Below are positions 1 through 7,441 of a DNA stretch of 21,209 nt, in pieces. A program made the translations under genes and the position numbers. The stretch's first letter is position 1. Each line of letters starts with the position of its first letter. Source of the DNA: Lachnospiraceae bacterium (lineage in GTDB: Bacteria; Bacillota; Clostridia; Lachnospirales; Anaerotignaceae); contig DPJA01000021.1 of assembly GCA_003543235.1 (NCBI GenBank), forward strand, positions 1 through 21,209, in the 5' to 3' direction. Below the pieces are notes generated by a model. The model searched no databases and was not told the DNA's origin. It saw nothing but the letters and a program-made list of their open reading frames with translations.

Positions 1-25
1 GTCTACTTTATTGTAACCCATCCAG
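1..25. repeat. Left copy of 25-bp terminal inverted repeat
   Basis: Begins GTCTACTTTA and ends ACCCATCCAG. The last 25 bases of the window are its exact reverse complement, and the identity stops sharply after base 25 (CTTTCC on this side against AAGGAG on the other). On the minus strand this repeat directly follows acr3 codons and replaces the rest of that gene. The likely reading is that it is the outermost end of an insertion sequence lying outside the window. The IS family is not recognised. Confidence 0.85.
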
Positions 26-120
26 CTTTCCTATTAAAACTCCAGCAATCATACACAGTGCTACCCATATTGTTAAGTATTTTTGAAAAAAACTTATTTC
101 TGTTGATTTTTTTTATTCAT
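26..120 (-). pseudogene. acr3: acr3 arsenite efflux permease, 5' fragment, truncated and frameshifted
   Basis: The ATG at 120-118 has a good ribosome site (AGGAG about 6 nt upstream) and lies 13 nt after the arsR stop, the usual arsR-acr3 order. The literal frame reads MNKKNQQK and stops. The next frame reads ISFFQKYLTIWVAL followed by CMIAGVLIGK, which is the typical start of Acr3 (first transmembrane helix) of the BART superfamily of arsenite exporters. The A8 run right after ATGAAT joins the two frames if one A is added. The match ends at base 26, where the 25-bp terminal repeat takes over and brings a stop within six codons. Only about 30 of the ~350 residues expected for Acr3 are present. 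The family call rests on this short but characteristic N-terminus and on the ars neighbours. Confidence 0.7.
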
Positions 121-133
121 AGGTTTCTCTCCT

Positions 134-484
134 TTAATAAGGTTTATTTGTATTTGCACAAACATTTATCGTCTTGTACTTTTCGCATTGTTCATGGTCT
201 GTTTGATAGGTTGGTAATTCAACTATCTGATGTTTCAAATACTGCCACAGGTCTTTGTGTTCTACTATAAAGCTTTCGCTTATTCTGTAATATGCCCATT
301 GTGCCTTCTTATAACAATTTAAAATCCCACAGTTTTTAAGTACAGTCAAATGTCTGGAGGCATTTGACTGCGTCATGTCCAAACATACTTCAATCTCACA
401 TACACACATTTCCCTTTCCATCAGTAAAGTCAGAATTCTTAACCTGCTTTCCTCTGATAGCGCTTTAAAAATATCAACCACCAT
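134..484 (-). CDS. arsR: ArsR-family arsenic-responsive repressor
   Basis: A 116-residue winged-helix repressor of the ArsR/SmtB family, expected to bind ars promoter DNA as a dimer and to release it when As(III) binds. The N-terminus reads MVVDIFKALSEESRLRIL, typical of the family. The metalloid-binding CVC motif is at residues 27-29, at the start of the DNA-binding region, and the recognition helix follows (DMTQSNASRHLTVLKN). More cysteines lie in the C-terminal tail and could add ligands. I chose the ATG at 484 because AGGAAGG lies about 7 nt upstream and the protein then starts where the family starts; an upstream in-frame ATG at 526 would add 14 unrelated residues. It sits between the flavoprotein gene and acr3, and probably controls the whole operon. 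Confidence 0.93.
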   Translation of the reverse strand: MVVDIFKALSEESRLRILTLLMEREMCVCEIEVCLDMTQSNASRHLTVLKNCGILNCYKKAQWAYYRISESFIVEHKDLWQYLKHQIVELPTYQTDHEQCEKYKTINVCANTNKPY

Positions 485-538
485 TTTCCCCTTCCTGTGT
501 AAATATTTATATGAGCATATATGCATGTTCTATGTATG

Positions 539-565
539 AAGAAATCATTGTTACAATGATTTCTT
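539..565. promoter_or_regulatory. Perfect 12-bp inverted repeat spanning the flavoprotein stop codon
   Basis: The arms AAGAAATCATTG and CAATGATTTCTT are perfect complements with a three-base loop. On the minus strand the loop is the TAA stop of the rhodanese-fused flavoprotein gene, and the upstream arm encodes its last residues KKSL. The minus-strand sequence after the hairpin is not T-rich, so it is a poor Rho-independent terminator for the ars transcript. It could be an attenuator, an RNA stability element or part of an ArsR operator in front of arsR. Confidence 0.55.
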
Positions 566-2194
566 GTTTTTACTATAATTTTTATGCCCGCCAGATAAAT
601 TATAGACTTCGTTAAACCCATGGTTTAACAAAATGTTTTGTGCTGCATTCCCCGTAACACCTTTGTTGCAATAGGTTATGGTCATCGTCTCTTTAGTTAA
701 CTGATCTAATGAGTCTCTTAATTTTGCATGCGGTATACTTATGGCTGTTTCCACATGATTTTCTTCGTATTGTGAAGCCTCTCTTGCATCAATTAATTTA
801 TAATTCTTGCTAGAGCTTATTAGTTCTTCCAGTTCATCAGCGGATATCAGTTTTCTGTCGGAGTGAATCGCATTATCTAAAATCATGCCTGTGTACATAA
901 CTGGATCTTTTGTAGTGGAAAATGGCGGTGCATATGCCAAATCCAGATGAAACAGGTCTTCCACTTGTGCTTTATAACTAATTGCTGTGGCAAATACATC
1001 AATTCTTTTATCAACACCTTCAAAACCTACAATTTGGGCACCTAATAGTCTTCCAGTATCTTTATCTGCAATGCCTTTAATAACCATTTCCTTACCACCC
1101 ATATATTCCGGCTTATTGGGTTTAATATTATGGCAGACCACAACATCGTAGCCTTCTTTTATTGCTTCTCTCTCTGATAATCCTGTAAGTACCACTGTCA
1201 TATCAAACACCTTGAAAATACCAGTACCAAGAATACCTCTAAAAGATAAATCCCCTCCAGTGGCAACATCCCCAGCGATTCTTCCTGTTTTATTGGCAGT
1301 AGAGCCCATTGGGCGATATACTGGTTTCCCAGTAACCACATGGAACTGCTCAGAGCAATCACCGCAAGAATAGATATCTTTTATATTTGTCATCATTCTT
1401 TTATCTACTTTAATTGCTCTTGTTACCCCAAGCTCAATACCAGCTTTTACAGCAAGGTCTGTATTCGGCCTTACTCCCGTGGAAAGAAGTACAAAATCAG
1501 CCGCTACTTCTCTTCCGTCATCCAAAATCACCTTATCTTTTTTTATTTCTACTACCGATTTTCCTGTAAAAAGTTTCACTTGGTTTTTCTCCAAATGTTC
1601 TTCCACATATACTGCCATGTCCTCATCCAGACCTGGAGTTACCTGTGGAAGTCTCTCTATTAGTGTAACATCCATACCAAGTTCTTTTAAATTTTCACAT
1701 ACTTCTAATCCTATAAATCCAGTACCAACAATCACTGCTGATTTTGGTGAGAATTCATTGATATAATTTTTAATTTGATTCATATTGCCAATATTTCTTA
1801 ATGTAAAAACATTTTTAAGTTCTGCACCTTTCACTGGTGGTATAACAGCAGATGCACCCGTTGCTATGATAAGCTTATCATAATTATTGGTAAAGATATT
1901 ACCAGTTGACAGATTTTTAATCTCCAATGTCTTATTTTTGTCATTGATTGACAGCACTTCGTGTCTTATAAAAATATCTACATTATATTTACTTTTGAAG
2001 AATGCCGAATTACGAGGGATAAGTTTTTCTGCATCCCCTACCTCGCCGCCGATATAATAAGGCATTCCACATCCTGAATACGAAATAAAGCTGTCTTTGT
2101 CATAGATAATAATCTCAGCATTTTCGTCGTTTCTTCTGGCTTTTGCCGCTGCCGAAGTACCTGCGGCTACTGCACCAATTATAATTAATCTCAT
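551..2194 (-). CDS. FAD-dependent CoA-disulfide reductase-like protein with C-terminal rhodanese domain
   Basis: A 547-residue flavoprotein of the pyridine nucleotide-disulfide oxidoreductase family, CoA-disulfide reductase/NADH oxidase branch, fused to a rhodanese (sulfurtransferase) domain. The FAD-binding loop IIIGAVAAGTSAAAKARR is at residues 4-21. The single redox cysteine is C42 in SGCGMPY, as in CoA-disulfide reductases. The NAD(P)-binding segment IVGTGFIGLEVCENL is near 155-170, and the second FAD motif is IYSCGDCSE. The rhodanese part starts near 450 and carries C509 in TYCNKGVTG, so it is probably active. Family members reduce low-molecular-weight disulfides, persulfides or polysulfides with NAD(P)H. 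In this operon a role in thiol or persulfide balance during arsenic stress is an inference. GGGGG-type ribosome site upstream of the ATG. It lies between arsM and arsR. Confidence 0.88.
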   Translation of the reverse strand: MRLIIIGAVAAGTSAAAKARRNDENAEIIIYDKDSFISYSGCGMPYYIGGEVGDAEKLIPRNSAFFKSKYNVDIFIRHEVLSINDKNKTLEIKNLSTGNIFTNNYDKLIIATGASAVIPPVKGAELKNVFTLRNIGNMNQIKNYINEFSPKSAVIVGTGFIGLEVCENLKELGMDVTLIERLPQVTPGLDEDMAVYVEEHLEKNQVKLFTGKSVVEIKKDKVILDDGREVAADFVLLSTGVRPNTDLAVKAGIELGVTRAIKVDKRMMTNIKDIYSCGDCSEQFHVVTGKPVYRPMGSTANKTGRIAGDVATGGDLSFRGILGTGIFKVFDMTVVLTGLSEREAIKEGYDVVVCHNIKPNKPEYMGGKEMVIKGIADKDTGRLLGAQIVGFEGVDKRIDVFATAISYKAQVEDLFHLDLAYAPPFSTTKDPVMYTGMILDNAIHSDRKLISADELEELISSSKNYKLIDAREASQYEENHVETAISIPHAKLRDSLDQLTKETMTITYCNKGVTGNAAQNILLNHGFNEVYNLSGGHKNYSKNKKSL

Positions 2195-2288
2195 CTATTT
2201 CGCCCCCTTAAAATTTTTGCATATACACTGTTGTAATGTTATTCCTGTAATTTTTTATATTTTCTATTAACTCGGTATTGTTGCTGTA

Positions 2289-3083
2289 CTATTTAGTTGC
2301 TTCAATAATGTAAGATGCAACAAAATTCTCAATATTTCTATTTGGAACCCATGAACTAATAATAGCTTTACTGTTATCTTTCGGAGTTAATTTAATATCC
2401 TTGAAACCAGCTTTCTGCATCATTGTTCTAATATTTTCAACATACTCAGCTCCAGCAACGCAGCCCGTCATCATATTTAAGTCCTGTTTTACTTGGTCAG
2501 GTAATTCTGCTGTTGCAACAACATCAGAAATAGATAATTTCCCTCCTGCTTTAAGTACTCTATATGCCTCACAAAATACTTTCTCTTTATCAAGAGATAA
2601 GTTAATAACACAGTTAGAGATAATTACATCTACTGAAGCGTCAGCAACAGGCAAATGTTCAATTTCTCCTAATCTAAAATCAACATTTGTATATCCACTT
2701 TTTTCAGCATTTTCACGTGCTAATTTTACCATTTCAGGTGTCATATCAACACCTATTACATATCCAGTATCTCCCACCTGCCTTCTAGCAAGGAAACAAT
2801 CAAATCCACCGCCGCTTCCGAGGTCAAGTACATTTTCTCCTTCTTTTAATGAAGCTATTGCAATAGGATTCCCGCATCCCAAGCCCATGTTGGCTTCCAA
2901 CGGTGCTTTATTTATATCATCTTCCGAATATCCTATTCTTTTAGTTGTTTCACCAATATCTACGCTTGTATCAGTACCACAGCAACCACTGCTGCAACAA
3001 CAACCGCTTTGTGCACCATTTAAAGCAACCTTAGCATAATTTTTTCTAATTACTTCTCTCATTTCTTCTTTTTTACGTATCAT
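2289..3083 (-). CDS. arsM: Arsenite S-adenosylmethionine methyltransferase ArsM
   Basis: A 264-residue cytosolic SAM-dependent methyltransferase that methylates As(III) to mono-, di- and trimethyl species. The SAM-binding motif LDLGSGGGFDC is near residues 87-96. Conserved ArsM cysteines are visible: C70 in GLGCGNP, C158 in SNCVINLS and C208 in TGCVAGAEY; the last two form the arsenite site in ArsM enzymes. A cysteine cluster near 28-35 (GCCCSSGCCG) resembles the N-terminal cysteine stretches of clostridial ArsM proteins. Start at ATG 3083 with GGAGG 6 nt upstream; a Met at residue 8 is the alternative. The upstream CcdA/thioredoxin genes and the downstream disulfide-reductase fusion suggest the methylation cycle is coupled to thiol reduction. 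The family call is secure. Confidence 0.95.
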   Translation of the reverse strand: MIRKKEEMREVIRKNYAKVALNGAQSGCCCSSGCCGTDTSVDIGETTKRIGYSEDDINKAPLEANMGLGCGNPIAIASLKEGENVLDLGSGGGFDCFLARRQVGDTGYVIGVDMTPEMVKLARENAEKSGYTNVDFRLGEIEHLPVADASVDVIISNCVINLSLDKEKVFCEAYRVLKAGGKLSISDVVATAELPDQVKQDLNMMTGCVAGAEYVENIRTMMQKAGFKDIKLTPKDNSKAIISSWVPNRNIENFVASYIIEATK

Positions 3084-3147
3084 TATTATCCTCCGGATTA
3101 TATTAGTTGCACTCTATTTTTTGACTTCTTAATAACTTCAACAATAA

Positions 3148-3837
3148 TTAAAATCCTAAATAAAACATATAGAATGCTATGAGTAAAATAGTACAACCCA
3201 TCACTATTTTTAAGACCTTGCTGAATGTTCCATATTTCTCACTTTGTGAAAGTTTCTGAACAAATCCAACGCTTGTACCCGCTATTACGGCTAATCCCCC
3301 ATGCCCTACAGAATATAACAGCAAAAGTAAAATTCCCCATACAATACTTCCTTTACCCGCTACAATTGCTAACAATGCAATTAAAACTGGTGTCGAACAT
3401 GGTGAAGAGAATATACCTCCTAACACACCTGCAATGAATGCCCCTATATAACCGGTCTTTGTACTTTTTGAAATTAAATAAGTGGAAGGTATAAAATTAA
3501 ACACTTCCCACGTTTGTAACGCCATCATTAACATTAGGATACCCAATGCAATATACCACCACTTTGCAGATGTCCCCATTAAGTTGCCTGCAAGAGATGC
3601 CAATGTTCCTAATGTAGTAAAGGTTAATGCCGCCCCCAAAGCAAAAGTCAGTGACAGCTTAAAAGCCTTCTTTGTATCCTTTTGACCTGTTCCACCAACC
3701 ACCCCTATAACAAGAGGTATTGTTGATAAGGAACAAGGCGTTACAGATGTAAAAATTCCAGCCACAATTGCTAATAGTGGTGCCAGCCACATACTATCTT
3801 TTATCATTATTGATAGAGATTCAAGGATTTCATTCAT
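3148..3837 (-). CDS. CcdA/DsbD-type membrane electron-transfer protein
   Basis: A 229-residue polytopic membrane protein with about six hydrophobic segments, the size of CcdA. The two conserved cysteines of the family are in SVTPCSLSTIPL near residue 35 and in SSPCSTPVLIALL near 147, each next to proline in a membrane helix, as in CcdA and the DsbD core. The family passes electrons from cytoplasmic thioredoxin across the membrane to an extracytoplasmic thioredoxin-like protein. That partner is almost certainly the gene just upstream: its TAA is two bases from this ATG, so the two are translationally coupled. The ars location argues for reductive protection of exported or membrane thiols rather than cytochrome c maturation, since no cytochrome genes are present. 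That role is inferred. Confidence 0.88.
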   Translation of the reverse strand: MNEILESLSIMIKDSMWLAPLLAIVAGIFTSVTPCSLSTIPLVIGVVGGTGQKDTKKAFKLSLTFALGAALTFTTLGTLASLAGNLMGTSAKWWYIALGILMLMMALQTWEVFNFIPSTYLISKSTKTGYIGAFIAGVLGGIFSSPCSTPVLIALLAIVAGKGSIVWGILLLLLYSVGHGGLAVIAGTSVGFVQKLSQSEKYGTFSKVLKIVMGCTILLIAFYMFYLGF

Positions 3838-3839
3838 TT

Positions 3840-4409
3840 TTACTCGACCCCCATTTCAGCAAATATCTTTCGCATCTGCTCTTGGGTAACACCTCCTTGA
3901 TGAACAGTATATATATGCTCGTTGGTGTCTTTTGAGCTATACAGGGTAAATTCAATTTCCTGTGCAAGTTCATCACTTGGTACAAAAGGGGTTCCATCTG
4001 CATTGAAAAATACTTGTGTTGGAATAACCGATACAGGGAAATTATTTGCAGCAGTTGTGTTTTTCCACACATCTACGAAATGTACAATTGCTTTTCCCTG
4101 CCATGATTCATGCAAGGTTTCTAAAACTGGTGCCATTTCTCTACAAGGCATACAGGAATCCGAACCAAAGTCGATTACAAAAGGAAGTCCATAAGACTTG
4201 ATTTCATCTAAATCAACGGATGATATTTCTAAAGGCAATTCTTCTTCCTTTGCACTTTCAGAATCTATTTGGACAGTATTCTGATTATTTAGTTTATCTT
4301 CCTCAGCTTTCTTATATACATATATACCTGCCACAACTGCTAATGCTAAAATTACAATAAGTATTTTCCCCCACAAATTTTTATTTTTTTTCACCATTTC
4401 ATTTTCCAC
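3840..4409 (-). CDS. Membrane-anchored thioredoxin-family protein
   Basis: A 189-residue protein with a basic N-terminus and one membrane segment at about residues 13-32 (GKILIVILALAVVAGIYVY), followed by a polar linker and a thioredoxin fold expected on the outer face of the membrane. The redox motif is C86-M-P-C89 in FGSDSCMPCREMAPVL, and the cis-proline loop is SVIPTQVFF. The GTG start at 4409 is supported by AGGAGG with 8-nt spacing. It lies directly before ccdA, which probably keeps its cysteines reduced. Likely substrates are disulfides or arsenic-modified thiols outside the cytoplasm, but the sequence does not show this. The nearest relatives are TlpA/ResA-like or TrxA-like lipid-free thioredoxins of Gram-positive bacteria. 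Confidence 0.9.
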   Translation of the reverse strand: MENEMVKKNKNLWGKILIVILALAVVAGIYVYKKAEEDKLNNQNTVQIDSESAKEEELPLEISSVDLDEIKSYGLPFVIDFGSDSCMPCREMAPVLETLHESWQGKAIVHFVDVWKNTTAANNFPVSVIPTQVFFNADGTPFVPSDELAQEIEFTLYSSKDTNEHIYTVHQGGVTQEQMRKIFAEMGVE

Positions 4410-4473
4410 AACAATTTCCTCCTGTAATAAGATTTTTTCTTTTCATTATTAGGAAACATAAAGTCATCTTATC

Positions 4474-5013
4474 CTATTCAGTTACAAATGTCTTTCCAAT
4501 TTCATCTTTAACATCTAAATTTGAAACCCTAACTAAAATATATTCATTTTCTTCTTCTACGTATGAATCTAAAACACCTGTAACTTCTACCCATGTCCCC
4601 TCTTCAGGAATGTCTCCTTCCCATGCTATCTCAAAACCGACAACGCTTTCTTCCTCTGCACATTCACATACGTATGTATTTCTGACAACATATAAATAGT
4701 CTTTACCTTCATATTTTTCTAAAAATATATATCCCTGATATCTCACTGTTTCACCAAGATATTTATCTGAATAATTGTATATCTCCTCCATCTGTGAAAC
4801 AAATTTATCTTCTTCAATTTCTAATACACCATCTTTTGCTTCTTTCAATGGTTCAGTTTCGGTAGAATTGCTTTCTTCTTCTGTTAGTAAACCCGAATCT
4901 GTTTCTCTACCTTCTAGTGTTTTTTCATTAATATTACTTTGGCAACCTGTTATTAATACTATAACTAATCCGATTACTAAAAATAGTATTTTCTTAAATC
5001 TGCATCCGCTCAT
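4474..5013 (-). CDS. Lipoprotein with OB-fold-like (TIGR03943/DUF1980 C-terminal type) domain
   Basis: A 179-residue probable lipoprotein. It has a basic N-terminus, a hydrophobic stretch and a lipobox LITGC with C24 as the lipidated residue. A Glu/Ser/Thr-rich linker follows to about residue 75. The folded part reads EEIYNYSDKYLGETVRYQGY, then a C-x-C pair (YVCECAEE), WVEVTGVLDSY and an end at VRVSNLDV. This pattern resembles the C-terminal half of the TIGR03943/DUF1980 proteins, normally attached to a membrane permease partner, here as a stand-alone secreted domain. Function is unknown; metal or metalloid handling outside the cell is possible given the C-x-C pair. It is the first gene after the 5140-5168 promoter and probably leads the ars operon. 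Its ribosome site is weak. Confidence 0.72.
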   Translation of the reverse strand: MSGCRFKKILFLVIGLVIVLITGCQSNINEKTLEGRETDSGLLTEEESNSTETEPLKEAKDGVLEIEEDKFVSQMEEIYNYSDKYLGETVRYQGYIFLEKYEGKDYLYVVRNTYVCECAEEESVVGFEIAWEGDIPEEGTWVEVTGVLDSYVEEENEYILVRVSNLDVKDEIGKTFVTE

Positions 5014-5139
5014 TATTTTAGGACCCCATTTACATTATTTTGAATTCACTACATAATAAATAATTCTTGATTTTTTAATTACATGAACTCAGTGTTTCCT
5101 TAAAATAGCTTGCTGCTAAACATATCTATATTTATCAAT

Positions 5140-5168
5140 ATCTTAACAGCCGTATCTATAAATGTCAA
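5140..5168 (-). promoter_or_regulatory. Sigma-A type promoter of the ars operon
   Basis: On the minus strand TTGACA (5168-5163), a 17-nt spacer and TAAGAT (5145-5140), close to the vegetative consensus. The start point would fall near 5133, giving a leader of about 120 nt before the lipoprotein gene. The DNA just downstream is rich in ATAT/GATA direct and inverted motifs and is a candidate ArsR operator, but no clean palindrome is visible. Confidence 0.75.
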
Positions 5169-5275
5169 TTTGTTTCCCTATTGTTCACAAAATTTTCATA
5201 TCCTTATCTGTTTATTTTATAAATATAGTAGGTAAGCCATTAATCTATACTTTAATTTATTTTTGCACTAAATAA

Positions 5276-5446
5276 TTAACAATTCCTTCCACAACCGCAG
5301 GAATTGTTATCATCAGTACCATTTGGAGGGGTCATTACAACATTTATTTTATTTTTTTCAACAAAATTACGATTAATTTCTTCATACACATTTTGATTTT
5401 TCCCAATTACAATTGTAGGCTCATTCTGTACCAAAAACCAGCAAAA
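5276..5446 (-). pseudogene. C-terminal remnant of an unrecognised cysteine-rich protein
   Basis: An open minus-strand frame ends at the TAA 5278-5276. Its last ~50 codons look like real protein: PTIVIGKNQNVYEEINRNF, then VVMTPPNGTDD, then a cysteine-rich tail SCGCGRNC. There is no start codon; about 56 codons upstream the frame closes in the terminator-like hairpin downstream of the CRISPR array. I therefore read it as the 3' end of a gene whose 5' part was replaced when the CRISPR locus or another segment joined here. The C-x-C-x-x-x-C tail fits a metal or metalloid binding protein near the ars operon. I do not recognise the family. Confidence 0.45.
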
Positions 5447-5461
5447 TTAAACGCTGGTTTT
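5434..5461 (-). terminator. Terminator-like hairpin after the CRISPR array
   Basis: AAAACCAGC and GCTGGTTTT form a perfect 9-bp stem with a 10-nt loop. Read on the minus strand, the direction of array transcription, the stem ends in a T run. It lies about 60 nt beyond the last repeat and would end the pre-crRNA before the ars promoter. The stem works in both directions. Confidence 0.65.
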
Positions 5462-5520
5462 ATACAAAATCAAAACGCCATTGACAGATATTTTGTTAAT
5501 GATTTGATTCGGCATCATCA

Positions 5521-5956
5521 ATTTCTACTCACGCACACCATGCGGGGTGCGACAACATTCATATTAGCAGAAAATCTTGATTCTAAAGATTTCTACTCAC
5601 GCACACCATGCGGGGTGCGACTAAGAAAATTCAGAAAGATTTTCACGGCACATATTATTTCTACTCACGCACACCATGCGGGGTGCGACTGGAGTTTCTT
5701 GAAGTCAGCTATTCAAGGTGCGTATTTCTACTCACGCACACCATGCGGGGTGCGACATAAAAAGGGTTGGACTACGGCAACCAAAATTAATTTCTACTCA
5801 CGCACACCATGCGGGGTGCGACACAATTTTTGCTTGATAATTACGGGAATACTTCTATTTCTACTCACGCACACCATGCGGGGTGCGACTACTGACTTAG
5901 GGCGTTCCGCTTGGGAGAGTTTGATTTCTACTCACGCACACCATGCGGGGTGCGAC
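5521..5956 (-). CRISPR. Type I-C CRISPR array, 7 repeats and 6 spacers
   Basis: Seven identical 33-nt repeats start at 5521, 5589, 5657, 5724, 5790, 5857 and 5924. Read on the minus strand the repeat begins GTCGCACCCCGC and ends GTGAGTAGAAAT, which is type I-C form. It has a hairpin of CGCAC pairing with GTGCG with a single mismatch higher in the stem. Spacers are 5554-5588 (35 nt), 5622-5656 (35), 5690-5723 (34), 5757-5789 (33), 5823-5856 (34) and 5890-5923 (34). The leader side is at the right, next to cas2, so 5890-5923 should be the newest spacer. No repeat is degenerate, even at the trailer end. I saw no spacer match elsewhere in the window. Confidence 0.98.
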
Positions 5957-6117
5957 CGCAAAATGTTGTTCTCACTTTCCAAGCACCCACTACATGTTGT
6001 GGACTATTGATAATTCAAATCTATTTTTTAAAAATAAATACTCAAAAATGGAATTTTTTTTACCTTTTTTAAGGCGAACCTATTAGAATTTCACCTCATA
6101 CATAAGGTTCTCATTTT
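5957..6117 (-). promoter_or_regulatory. CRISPR leader
   Basis: AT-rich 161-nt stretch between cas2 and the first repeat. It contains an inverted repeat, GAACCT at 6076-6081 and AGGTTC at 6105-6110, then A/T tracts near 6020-6065. A weak TTGAGT element on the minus strand near 6045 could drive pre-crRNA, but no clear -10 follows at a good distance. Leaders carry the array promoter and the signals for spacer insertion next to the first repeat; the position here is right for both. Confidence 0.75.
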
Positions 6118-6408
6118 TTAAATAATGAGTAGTCCTTCTGAGTCATAGCCTTCCTTTGTACCAAAATGCTCTATTCTGTTTTTCCAATGATTCCCCAAAT
6201 AATAAAAACGCAGGCTGTCTTTGTCCTGATCAATTATTTTCAAGAGTTTATCCTTCACTTTCAGAAAATTACCATAATCTAAATTAATCTCAAAGACTGA
6301 ATTTTGAACCCTTTGCCCATAATCGACACAAGTTTTTGCAACCTTTCTTAACCTTTTCTTACCATCATCTTCAGTAGTATTTACATCATAGCTCACAATT
6401 ACCATCAA
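6118..6408 (-). CDS. cas2: Cas2, CRISPR adaptation protein
   Basis: A 96-residue protein, normal for type I-C Cas2. It begins MMVIVSYDVNTTEDDGKKRL, with the conserved aspartate of the first strand (SYDV) of the ferredoxin-like fold, and has the family's GQRVQNSVFEINL segment. Cas2 dimers bridge two Cas1 dimers to form the spacer-integration complex and set its geometry. It is the last gene of the cas operon, 13 nt after cas1, and borders the leader. Confidence 0.96.
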   Translation of the reverse strand: MMVIVSYDVNTTEDDGKKRLRKVAKTCVDYGQRVQNSVFEINLDYGNFLKVKDKLLKIIDQDKDSLRFYYLGNHWKNRIEHFGTKEGYDSEGLLII

Positions 6409-6421
6409 ATCGCATCACCTA

Positions 6422-7441
6422 CTATAAAATAAATGCTGGATATTCTTCAATATCTCCTCTTATATATTTGGCAAGCAAATTACTTTGTACATATGCCAAT
6501 AATCCTATGGGAATCTTTTGTTTCAAATATGGATGAAGCATATCACTGCGCTTTTTTTCCTGCCAGTGCTTTAAAACCTTTGTTCGTCCCTCGCTATTCA
6601 AATAAACCGCCCCGCAAATTTGTTGTTCAAAATCACTCTCATTTAAAATTTTCAAATTAATTAAGCTTAAAACAAATCTTTCTATAATACATCTTGTTTC
6701 TTCAATTAAATCGCAAGCAAGCGAACTCCGCCCACTGCGCAAAGAATGACAAAATCCAATATAACTATCAAGGCCTACTGTTTCAAGTGCTGATGCAATT
6801 TCACTTGTATAAATAGAATACATAAACGACAAAATCGCATTTGTAGCATCAAGCGGAGGTCTTTTATTCCTATTGTTAAATTCAAAAATTTCGTTTTTAT
6901 TCTTTATGAGTTTATTGAACACGCTAAAATATATATGGGCGGCATTTCCCTCAATCCCCATTATTTGCTCCGTATTTTCGGCATCCCACAAGTGGTCAAG
7001 GCTGTTTTTCAAGAAGCTGATTGCTTTTTCAATCCCCTCATCTTCTCTTAAATCTGGTGTGTCATGTAATGTTCTTTTTATCACACTAATTGTATTACAA
7101 AATTTAGCTGCCATAGTGTTTTGGGAAAGAGATATTCCGCTTTCTCTAAATTTATCAATTTGCCCAACTCTTAATGTTACATTTCCCCTTGTTTCTCCGC
7201 AAACCTTTGCCAAAAATTTACCATTAGGTGTAACAAAATTAATCGGGATGGAATTTTCTACACATTTACCCATCAAGGCAGGCGAACAACCCACGTAACT
7301 AAAACAAACAATATTTTCAATATTTAAAAAAGGAATCCTTAGAACTGTTTTCTCATCAACCTTGCAGACAATGTTTTCACCATCCAGCGATAAATAGGCC
7401 AATTCATTTGTTACATAAATTGTATTTAATAATTTTCTCAT
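6422..7441 (-). CDS. cas1: Cas1, CRISPR integrase (type I-C)
   Basis: A 339-residue metal-dependent integrase that captures prespacers with Cas2 and joins them to the leader-end repeat. The N-terminal beta domain is followed by a helical domain with the catalytic residues E164 (GIEGNAAHIYF), H232 (GFCHSLRSGRSSLACDL) and D244 in the same segment; all are intact. The length fits I-C Cas1 (~343). Its start overlaps the end of cas4 by four bases (ATGA), so the two are translationally coupled, consistent with a Cas4-Cas1 complex in type I-C adaptation. Confidence 0.97.
   Translation of the reverse strand: MRKLLNTIYVTNELAYLSLDGENIVCKVDEKTVLRIPFLNIENIVCFSYVGCSPALMGKCVENSIPINFVTPNGKFLAKVCGETRGNVTLRVGQIDKFRESGISLSQNTMAAKFCNTISVIKRTLHDTPDLREDEGIEKAISFLKNSLDHLWDAENTEQIMGIEGNAAHIYFSVFNKLIKNKNEIFEFNNRNKRPPLDATNAILSFMYSIYTSEIASALETVGLDSYIGFCHSLRSGRSSLACDLIEETRCIIERFVLSLINLKILNESDFEQQICGAVYLNSEGRTKVLKHWQEKKRSDMLHPYLKQKIPIGLLAYVQSNLLAKYIRGDIEEYPAFIL

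Noticed and set aside
485..538. ArsR operator in the AT-rich stretch before arsR
   Set aside because: There is an imperfect palindrome around GCATATATGC, but the match is weak and no clear -35/-10 pair accompanies it, so it is not listed as a site.
2401..3039. Plus-strand frame of 212 codons opposite arsM
   Set aside because: Shadow of the clearly coding minus strand; no ribosome site or family features.
5453..5485. Possible degenerate eighth CRISPR repeat at the trailer end
   Set aside because: It ends in GAC at the right distance (35 nt) from the first repeat, but only about 11 of 33 positions agree, which is near chance.
5393..6010. Plus-strand frame of 205 codons with a repeated peptide
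   Set aside because: It is the translation of the CRISPR repeats (spacing happens to keep the frame for parts), with no ribosome site; the array explains it.
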